DNA of 5,738 nucleotides from Gammaproteobacteria bacterium (GTDB lineage: Bacteria; Pseudomonadota; Gammaproteobacteria; Steroidobacterales; GCA-2729495). The translations under genes and the position numbers were made by a program. The notes under the pieces are model-generated. The model ran no database searches. It worked only from the letters and a program-made list of their open reading frames with translations, and was not told the origin of the DNA. The DNA lies in assembly GCA_030429685.1 (NCBI GenBank), contig JAUIEY010000129.1, positions 1 through 5,738 on the forward strand, in the 5' to 3' direction. This document shows positions 1 through 5,228 of this stretch, piece by piece; within the stretch, counting starts at the first letter, position 1; each line of letters starts with the position of its first letter.

Positions 1-2006
1 CCGAAATTGCCGGTGACAGTCAGGCACTGCGGTCGTTCCAGAACGAGTTTGTCAGCACTCAGCATCTGTCGCACCCGAACATCATTCGCGTGTTCGAGCT
101 GGACCGTGATGCTGAGCAGTACTTCATCACCATGGAATGGCTGGAAGGCCAGTCTCTGGCGTCTTTGCTGGACAACAGCCAGGGCTCGGCACTGCAGCCT
201 ACCCAGACCTACGCCATCATCGAACAGTTGTGCGATGCACTCGTCTACGCGCATGAGCACAATGTGATACATGCCGACGTCAAACCGGGCAACGTATTTT
301 TGCTCAATAGCGGCGAAGTCAAACTGATTGATTTTGGTATAGCGCGCTGCGCAGGCGATCTGGCTGATCAGACCAGTGATGCATCCGGCGACGCGGTCGC
401 ACTGACCCCGGCGTACGCGAGTTGTGAGCGCCTGGAGCAACGCAAACCGGCGCCGCAGGATGACTTGTACTCACTGGCCAGCCTCATATATCGGCTGTTA
501 GCAGGACGCCGCGTGTTTGGTCCTTTAACCGCGCTGGAAGCGGAAGCACAGCAGGCCGAAGTAGTGCGCATCGGCAGCATGGACGACCGTCGCTGGAACG
601 CTTTATTGAAAGCCCTGGCGTTCCGCGCGGAAAACCGGCACGACAGTGTCAGCGCGTTCGTGGATGAATTTGGCCGCCGCGGCCATCAGCGCGATGACAG
701 CGCCGGCGATAGTGTCGCTGCCGCTGCCGATGAAACTGTGCAGATGCCTGTGCTGGACGCTGTGCCGGAGACCGTGGCAGAAATTGACCTCCCGGATGAC
801 ATGGAAGTTGATTTCCCATTCGATGAAACTGCGGCAGAGGCACCGGAACCTGAGCTGTCAGGCATATTTGATGCTGCTGCATTGAGCGGCGACAGCGAGG
901 AAATCGTGTTGACGTCGGAGCCGGAACCGGCCCCGCAGCCGATTGACTATCCGCCCAAAGCCGGCGAGGCAACTTCCCGCAAGCTGACCAGCCCGAAGCT
1001 TCCGGGGTTTGGCCTGCAGCCGCTGCTGGCACGGCTGCAACAGCTTGGTACCGGCGCAAAACTGGCCGCAGGCGGTGCGCTGGTTGCGGCCGTTGCACTG
1101 GCCGTGCTGGTCAGCTGGCCGCAGGGCGAGAGCGACGTGGCGCCCGCACGCAGTGTTGCCATGCCGGAACGGGCGAGGCTCGCACCGGCCCCCATGACTG
1201 CGCCGGCACCTGTGCCTGCATTGACGCTTGAACAACAAGTGGCTCCGGCCGAGCCTGAGCCGCTGCCAATTGAATCTGCTCCGGCGACCGAGCCCCAGGC
1301 TGTTGCTGTGGCAGAACCGCAACCTGCTGCTGAAACGGAACCAGCGGTCGCTGTGAATGCCGACCCGGAACCTGAATCTGAATCTGAATTGGAATTCGAA
1401 CCGGTGATTGCGCCCGAACCCGTGCTTGCAGCCGAACCGGCACCAGAACCTGCGTCGGCTGCTGAGCCCGAACCCGCGGTAGCGGCAGTTGCAGAACCCG
1501 AGCCGGCAGTTGTGCCCGAGCCCGAAGCTGTGGTCGCAGCGATTGCGGAACCCGAGTCCGCAGTCGAGCCCGCGCCCGCAGTCGAGCCCGAGCCCGCGCC
1601 TGAGCCCGAGCCCGCGCAGGAAGAGCCCCAATTGCTGATGGCAACCGTGGCCGATGGTATTGCGACCGTACCTGCCGAAGCACAAATAGTCGGCCCGATG
1701 CCGGTCTATGTGCCGCCCCCGGCCCCGGAGTCTGTGGCGTTGTCAGATCTGGAATTCATCAAATACGTTGAGCCACGCTATCCGCGCTCAAGCGTCGACC
1801 GCCGTTATGAAGGCTGGGTGGATGTCGAATTCCGCGTCGGTGCGGACGGATTGCCGCTGGATATCAGAGTCGTAGACAGCAACCTGCCGACCAAATTTGA
1901 AGGTACATCAGTCGCTGCAGTCGAAAAGTGGCGATTTGAACCTTACCGCCATGAGGGTGAGGCCATCGCGGTCGACAGCGCCGTGCGCTTGCGTTACGCC
2001 AACTAA
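1..2006 (+). CDS. Ser/Thr protein kinase-like membrane protein with TonB-type C-terminal domain (5' partial)
   Basis: Reading frame is open from base 3, so the gene starts upstream; 667 residues are visible, and the Gly-rich loop and ATP-anchoring Lys are outside the window. Numbering from the first in-window codon: the likely alpha-C Glu is E15 (QNEF); the catalytic loop HADVKPGN is at 90-97 with catalytic D92, K94 and N97; DFG is at 110-112; TPAYASCERLE is at 135-145 in place of the usual TPxYMAPE; DDLYSL (153-158) matches subdomain IX. The kinase fold ends near 226. An acidic linker follows, then one membrane helix (354-372, LAAGGALVAAVALAVLVSW) with Lys/Arg before it and acidic residues after it, so the N-terminus should be cytoplasmic. 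An EP-rich spacer (417-542) leads to a TonB-type C-terminal domain (583-667: EPRYPR, GWVDVEFRV, AVEKWRFEPY). Odd points: HAD replaces HRD, SCE replaces APE, and the helix has no His, unlike the SxxxH helix of canonical TonB. Probably a signalling kinase reaching into the periplasm; its partner is unknown. GTG at 90 is an internal Val codon, not the start. Confidence 0.88.
   Translation, partial: EIAGDSQALRSFQNEFVSTQHLSHPNIIRVFELDRDAEQYFITMEWLEGQSLASLLDNSQGSALQPTQTYAIIEQLCDALVYAHEHNVIHADVKPGNVFLLNSGEVKLIDFGIARCAGDLADQTSDASGDAVALTPAYASCERLEQRKPAPQDDLYSLASLIYRLLAGRRVFGPLTALEAEAQQAEVVRIGSMDDRRWNALLKALAFRAENRHDSVSAFVDEFGRRGHQRDDSAGDSVAAAADETVQMPVLDAVPETVAEIDLPDDMEVDFPFDETAAEAPEPELSGIFDAAALSGDSEEIVLTSEPEPAPQPIDYPPKAGEATSRKLTSPKLPGFGLQPLLARLQQLGTGAKLAAGGALVAAVALAVLVSWPQGESDVAPARSVAMPERARLAPAPMTAPAPVPALTLEQQVAPAEPEPLPIESAPATEPQAVAVAEPQPAAETEPAVAVNADPEPESESELEFEPVIAPEPVLAAEPAPEPASAAEPEPAVAAVAEPEPAVVPEPEAVVAAIAEPESAVEPAPAVEPEPAPEPEPAQEEPQLLMATVADGIATVPAEAQIVGPMPVYVPPPAPESVALSDLEFIKYVEPRYPRSSVDRRYEGWVDVEFRVGADGLPLDIRVVDSNLPTKFEGTSVAAVEKWRFEPYRHEGEAIAVDSAVRLRYAN
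1251..1628 (+). repeat. Glu-Pro-rich degenerate repeat encoding a periplasmic spacer
   Basis: Within the kinase-TonB gene, about 126 codons are dominated by Glu, Pro, Ala and Val, with recurring EPEPA, AEPEPAV and VEPEPA units. At 1561-1617 the DNA becomes a near-perfect tandem repeat of period 18 bp: CAGTCGAGCCCG occurs at 1561 and 1579, and GAGCCCGAGCCCGCGC at 1584 and 1602. A short GAATCT repeat (SESE) lies near 1375-1388. In TonB proteins, Pro-rich segments with alternating charged residues form stiff extended spacers across the periplasm. The same role is inferred here because the segment sits between the membrane helix and the TonB-type domain. The repetitive DNA is a likely site of copy-number slippage between strains. 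Confidence 0.8.
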
Positions 2007-2036
2007 AACAACTATCTTTAGCGCCCCGCAACGAGA

Positions 2037-2056
2037 CCCCGGCCTTGCCGCCGGGG
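2037..2056 (+). other. GC-rich hairpin between kinase-TonB gene and LLM gene
   Basis: CCCCGGC (2037-2043) pairs perfectly with GCCGGGG (2050-2056) around a 6-base loop. It begins 30 bases after the kinase-TonB stop codon and ends 18 bases before the proposed TTG start of the next gene. No T-run follows, so it does not fit a standard intrinsic terminator. It could be a weak or Rho-assisted terminator, an mRNA 3'-end stabiliser, or a leader structure. A farther-upstream TTG at 2045 lies in its loop, which argues against that codon as a start. Confidence 0.4.
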
Positions 2057-2062
2057 ACAGCC

Positions 2063-2067
2063 GAGGA
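2063..2067 (+). promoter_or_regulatory. Shine-Dalgarno deciding the TTG start at 2075
   Basis: GAGGA lies 7 bases upstream of the TTG at 2075. No ATG or GTG is available near the conserved N-terminus, and the TTG at 2045 has no such site and would add ten residues of unfamily-like sequence. This site is the main reason for choosing 2075. Confidence 0.55.
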
Positions 2068-2074
2068 CGCTGAC

Positions 2075-3103
2075 TTGGATATCGATATAATTCTCGAGCC
2101 CGATCTGACACCGCAACAGATCAAAGAGCTTGGCCTGGCCGCCGAAAAATTTGGCATCCGCGCACTGTGGACTTCCAACTATTTCGCGCACTGGGATGGT
2201 TTTCTGAGTCTGGCGCCGCTGGCGCTGGAAACCGATCGCATTTTGATGGGCCCGCTGGCGGTTAGCCCCTTTGAAATGCACCCGCTGAAAATTGCCAACT
2301 CCCTGCTGACACTTAATGAACTGTCAGGCGGCCGCGCGCAGATCGCAATGGGAGCAGGTGAGGGCAACCTTGAAGCCATGGATCTGCAAAAACCGCAGAA
2401 AGTGGTGCTGGCGGTTCGCGAGGCCATCGAAATTGTGTGCGGGGCAGGTCAGGGCGGGCTGGCCGGCGGTTTCGACGGTGAAATATTTAATGTCAATCTG
2501 CCCTGTGCCTACCCCTGGCTGACGCAGCCTCCGCCGCGCGTTTATGGCACGGCTTACCGGCCCATGATGATGCGCATGGAGGGCAGGGTAGCCGACGGTT
2601 GCTTCATTGGTTGCACGCCGCCGGAAGTAATGGCAGCCGCCATGGAGCACGTGCGTACCGGGCTGTCGCGCCGGGATAAACCGGCAGATGATTTCCGCAC
2701 CAATACGTTCTGGGGCTGGCATATCAAGGCCGACGCCGATGCAGCCTATGCCGAATCGATTCGTGAATTGCCCTGGCGGGCCCGCTTGCTCGACCCTGAC
2801 ATGATCAACATGTATCTCAGCGACGAAGAAAACGCCATCGTGCAGGAGCACAAGCAGGAATATATCGACTTTTACTTTGATCCTGCCAAGCCGGTCAAAA
2901 GCATCCCTGCGGAAATATCCCGCAAGCTGGCCGAAGGACTGACTTCAACGGGCGGGCTGGATGCGCTGGATCGCGAAATTGAGCGCTACAGAAAGTTTGC
3001 TGCCGCGGGCTTGACTGAAGTCGCATTGCGACTGCATGGTGAACCCATGGATGCACTGCAGATAATTGGCGAGCAGGTCGTGCCGGTACTCAAAGACTGC
3101 TGA
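2075..3103 (+). CDS. LLM-class (luciferase-like) flavin/F420-dependent oxidoreductase
   Basis: A 342-residue soluble protein of the bacterial luciferase-like monooxygenase superfamily (TIM-barrel enzymes using FMN or F420). What is visible: an N-terminal first strand (DIDIILEPD, 2-10) followed by LAAEKFGIRALWTSNYF (21-37); the family segment LSGGRAQIAMGAGEGN (83-98); a VREAIEIV helix (114-121); the barrel strand region PRVYGTAYRPMMMRMEGRVADG (154-175); and a C-terminal GLTEVALRLHGEP (312-324). Length is normal for the family, and no frameshift or missing part is seen. The start is TTG at 2075, supported by GAGGA and by the N-terminal strand beginning right there. It follows the kinase-TonB gene in the same direction after a 68-base gap containing a hairpin, so co-transcription is possible but not shown. 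Its 3' end overlaps the opposing TPR/oxygenase gene by 14 bp. Substrate and cofactor (FMN versus F420) cannot be told from the sequence. Confidence 0.88.
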   Translation: MDIDIILEPDLTPQQIKELGLAAEKFGIRALWTSNYFAHWDGFLSLAPLALETDRILMGPLAVSPFEMHPLKIANSLLTLNELSGGRAQIAMGAGEGNLEAMDLQKPQKVVLAVREAIEIVCGAGQGGLAGGFDGEIFNVNLPCAYPWLTQPPPRVYGTAYRPMMMRMEGRVADGCFIGCTPPEVMAAAMEHVRTGLSRRDKPADDFRTNTFWGWHIKADADAAYAESIRELPWRARLLDPDMINMYLSDEENAIVQEHKQEYIDFYFDPAKPVKSIPAEISRKLAEGLTSTGGLDALDREIERYRKFAAAGLTEVALRLHGEPMDALQIIGEQVVPVLKDC

Positions 3104-4436
3104 GCCTGCCGTCCAGCGGCATCACATCAAAGGCAATACTGACGCGTTGCTGCGCTGACCGGAACGGCAGCGTGCCATGCCACATCCAACTGGGAAAAAT
3201 AACCAGCCTGCCGACAGCGGGTTCCACCCGGTGTGTCGCTGGTTGCCGGTGGCACACGACCCGTTCGGGCGGGCGCCCGAATTCCAGCCAGCCTTCCTGA
3301 TTGCGGTCTGCAGCCATGCCGTTTGGCAGTTCCACGTAGTAAACCCCACTGAGCCAGCCAAGCGGGTGCATGTGCGGTTCCTGCCGACCGCCGCTGTCAA
3401 GCAACGTGCCCCAGGCACGCAAACACCAGTCGTGAGCCGCCGTTTGCATGACCGGGTGGCCGGCCAGTCCGGCCGCGACATAAGCCTCTGCGGCAGTGTT
3501 AACTGCGTTATTGACCATGCTGGTAAACACGCGCATAGCCGGCGAGGTGTCGAGATTGAGTTCGCCTGTCTGCCGGCCGCCCGTAGTCGCCTTGTTGACG
3601 GGATTGTGCAGCAGCGAAGAATCCGCGCGCAGCTCTGCTGCGAGAGCCGCATGCAGGCTTGCGGGGCTGCTGAACTCTGCCAGAGTAGATGTCGGGCCGA
3701 CGGGATCCGTGACTCGAACCAGCGCATCAAAATCCGTCAGTTCACGGGCTTCGTCCGTGCGCCCTGCGTTTAGCAGTGCCTGCGCCAAGGCAGCGACCAC
3801 CAGCCGTTCGCCGGGGTGTTCGGCCAGAAAGCCTTCGGCGAGCAGCAGCGCATCTTTATCCTGCTGTCGGGTGCTGAGGCAAGTTACCAGGTCGGCCACC
3901 GCGCGCGCATTGTGCGGATTCAGTTCCACTGCGCGCATCAGGTAGCGACTTGCCGCATCGTAATCACTGCGCAGTTCACAGCACAGCGCCAGATTAACCA
4001 GCGTCATGTCATCTGCGGGGCTGACAGTGATGGCTTCACGAAGTGCTGCTTCGGCCGAGCTGTAGTCTTCGGCATCGATCAGAACTGCACCGCGAGCGGC
4101 CAGACTGCCGCGCTGGCCGCCGGCGCGTTTCACCGCGCTTTCGGTTTCGCGCAGTGCGGCGGTGAATTCCCCGCAGTCGGCCAGTGTTTTGGCCAGATTG
4201 CAGCGTACTTCTATTTCATCAGCGTCCTGTGCCAGAACTTCGCGATAGATGTCGGCGGCTGCCCGCAAATGCCCGCGGTGCTGCAGCAGGGCGCCGTAAT
4301 TGGTCAACGTGTCTATATCATTCGGCGCCGTTGCCAGTGCCTCGCGAAACAGCGCGTCGGCGCGCTGCAGGTCGCCGGCCAGCATATGCAGCAGCGCGGT
4401 TTTGGCCGGATCAGCAGGATCTGCAGAGGGGTTCAT
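3090..4436 (-). CDS. TPR protein with C-terminal 2OG-Fe(II) oxygenase-like domain
   Basis: A 448-residue protein with no signal peptide or membrane helix, so probably cytoplasmic. Residues about 11-232 are six to seven tetratricopeptide repeats of roughly 34 residues, for example GDLQRADALFREALATAPND (21-40), GHLRAAADIYREVLAQ (55-70) and DYDAASRYLMRAVELNPHN (158-176). The C-terminal part resembles the putative 2OG-Fe(II) oxygenase family often fused to TPRs (Pfam 2OG-Fe(II)_Oxy_5): HMHPLGWLSGVYYVELP (355-371) carries candidate metal ligands H355/H357, FPSWMWHGTLPF (414-425... region) carries the distal H420, and QRVSIAFDV has R431, the candidate 2-oxoglutarate anchor. The TPRs probably bind a protein partner or substrate. 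The ATG at 4434-4436 has no clear Shine-Dalgarno; the AT-rich upstream sequence would allow leaderless translation. It is divergent from the bilin reductase-like gene across 61 bp containing a palindrome, and its 3' end overlaps the LLM gene. The substrate is unknown. Confidence 0.85.
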   Translation of the reverse strand: MNPSADPADPAKTALLHMLAGDLQRADALFREALATAPNDIDTLTNYGALLQHRGHLRAAADIYREVLAQDADEIEVRCNLAKTLADCGEFTAALRETESAVKRAGGQRGSLAARGAVLIDAEDYSSAEAALREAITVSPADDMTLVNLALCCELRSDYDAASRYLMRAVELNPHNARAVADLVTCLSTRQQDKDALLLAEGFLAEHPGERLVVAALAQALLNAGRTDEARELTDFDALVRVTDPVGPTSTLAEFSSPASLHAALAAELRADSSLLHNPVNKATTGGRQTGELNLDTSPAMRVFTSMVNNAVNTAAEAYVAAGLAGHPVMQTAAHDWCLRAWGTLLDSGGRQEPHMHPLGWLSGVYYVELPNGMAADRNQEGWLEFGRPPERVVCHRQPATHRVEPAVGRLVIFPSWMWHGTLPFRSAQQRVSIAFDVMPLDGRLSSL

Positions 4437-4443
4437 AAATTAT

Positions 4444-4472
4444 TTGTAACCCATAAGTTACATTGCTACAGT
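4444..4472 (+). promoter_or_regulatory. Candidate sigma-70-type promoter for the bilin reductase-like gene
   Basis: A -35-like TTGTAA (4444-4449) and a -10-like TACAGT (4467-4472) are separated by 17 bp. A TG dinucleotide one base before the -10 gives an extended -10. Each hexamer matches the consensus at four of six positions. The predicted start site near 4479 gives a leader of about 19 bases that still includes the ribosome site at 4486-4490. This is by eye only. Confidence 0.4.
4445..4462. promoter_or_regulatory. Palindromic operator candidate TGTAAC-N6-GTTACA
   Basis: Perfect 6-bp arms TGTAAC (4445-4450) and GTTACA (4457-4462) with a 6-bp centre (CCATAA) lie in the 61-bp gap between the divergent TPR/oxygenase and bilin reductase-like genes. 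The site overlaps the -35 and spacer of the candidate rightward promoter, so a bound dimer could repress that promoter and also affect the leftward one. Size and symmetry fit a dimeric helix-turn-helix regulator; TetR-type and CRP/FNR-type are both possible. No regulator gene is in the window. Confidence 0.5.
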
Positions 4473-4485
4473 GTGCCGCCAGAAT

Positions 4486-4490
4486 AGAGG
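4486..4490 (+). promoter_or_regulatory. Shine-Dalgarno deciding the ATG start at 4498
   Basis: AGAGG lies 7 bases before the ATG at 4498. The frame is also open from a GTG at 4471, but that codon overlaps the candidate -10 element and would add nine residues with no family support, so 4498 is preferred. Confidence 0.7.
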
Positions 4491-4497
4491 TTTAGCC

Positions 4498-5214
4498 ATG
4501 ACACAAGCAACAGCAGAACAGGTTGCAGCATATGCACAGCCGCTGGTCGAGCGAATGATTGCGGAATTGCACGCGACGCCGGATGAAACTTTTGCCCATT
4601 TAGGCGAAATCAAAAATCTTGCCGGTGATGTCACCGGTTTTGCTCATGTTTACACTGCAGATCGGGTACGTCGCCTGTCGCATCTGTCCATCGATATCAT
4701 GCCAGGCATGCGCTATTTCAATGTAATGGCGTGTACCGCCGATGATATTGATGCGCCGCGTTTTATGCATGAAGGGATGATTTCTGTTCACGGCAGTCAG
4801 GTTTCGACGGATTTGTTTTACAACGTCGACATGGAAACTCATGTCAAAGACATTCTTGCCCGAACGCAGGGCCTCACCGAAATATTTGAGGAAGCCAAAG
4901 CGACTGATATCAAGTTCCTGCCGTCACGTCAGGTTCACATGCGTATCTTTGCATCACCGCATTTTCTGTGCGCCTTCGAAGTAAACGGTGAACAATTGCC
5001 TCGTGTTGCGGCATACGCCGAGCGCTATTTTTCCGAATGGCTTACCATGCTGCGCGATGCCCGCCAGCTTGGCGAGCCGGAAGCCAATGACCGGCGACAG
5101 CGCCGTATCCACATGTCCAACACTATGGTGGAACAGGATCCGGATCGACACATGGTGGTGCAGGTATATGGTGAGGAGACCGTGCAGGCCATTGAAGAAG
5201 CCTGCATGTACTGA
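4498..5214 (+). CDS. Ferredoxin-dependent bilin reductase-like protein (PcyA/PebA/HY2 superfamily)
   Basis: A 238-residue soluble protein, close to the roughly 245-residue length of cyanobacterial PcyA. I recognise the family by pattern, not by a search. YTADRVRRLSHLSIDI (52-67) resembles the YxTPxFRKxHLE segment. DAPRF (85-89) followed by STDLFYN (103-109) resembles the PxF...xADLSP stretch, which makes D105 the candidate catalytic Asp. ASPHFLCAFE (152-161) resembles the SEYCLFIRP strand. YFSEWLTML (177-185), RRIHMSN (202-208) and DPDRHMVVQVYGEE (214-227) match the C-terminal helices and the VLxxAFGExW motif. Such enzymes take electrons from ferredoxin to reduce biliverdin to phycobilins and carry no cofactor of their own; the related RCC reductases act on chlorophyll catabolites. 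It is divergent from the TPR/oxygenase gene behind a possible operator, and convergent with an SDR gene 14 bp away. No heme oxygenase, ferredoxin or phytochrome gene is visible, so the substrate is uncertain. The superfamily assignment is fairly likely; the specific reaction is not determined. Confidence 0.65.
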   Translation: MTQATAEQVAAYAQPLVERMIAELHATPDETFAHLGEIKNLAGDVTGFAHVYTADRVRRLSHLSIDIMPGMRYFNVMACTADDIDAPRFMHEGMISVHGSQVSTDLFYNVDMETHVKDILARTQGLTEIFEEAKATDIKFLPSRQVHMRIFASPHFLCAFEVNGEQLPRVAAYAERYFSEWLTMLRDARQLGEPEANDRRQRRIHMSNTMVEQDPDRHMVVQVYGEETVQAIEEACMY

Positions 5215-5228
5215 TCCGCTGCGGTGAA

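Noticed and set aside
649..1098. Minus-strand frame of 149 codons in the acidic linker region
   Set aside because: Low-complexity Pro/Arg/Gln-rich antisense translation of a coding gene, with no start or family support.
858..1685. Long minus-strand open frames opposite the EP-rich spacer (up to 275 codons)
   Set aside because: They are the antisense of a GC-rich repetitive segment and read as Arg/Gly/Phe-rich low-complexity sequence with no family resemblance; the + strand frame has clear domains on both sides.
2045..2074. Upstream TTG at 2045 as start of the LLM gene
   Set aside because: It lies in the loop of a GC-rich hairpin, has no ribosome site at proper spacing, and adds ten residues before the conserved first strand.
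2324..2851. Minus-strand frame of 175 codons inside the LLM gene
   Set aside because: Shadow of the well-conserved LLM enzyme on the + strand.
4437..4460. AT-rich AATAAT as a -10 box for the TPR/oxygenase gene
   Set aside because: It ends only 2 bases before the ATG, so transcription would start inside the gene, and no matching -35 is seen; leaderless expression from a shifted box stays possible but is unsupported.
3177..4487. Plus-strand open frames of about 150-220 codons opposite the TPR/oxygenase gene
   Set aside because: Their products show no recognisable domain, while the minus-strand frame has regular TPRs and an oxygenase motif set over its full length.
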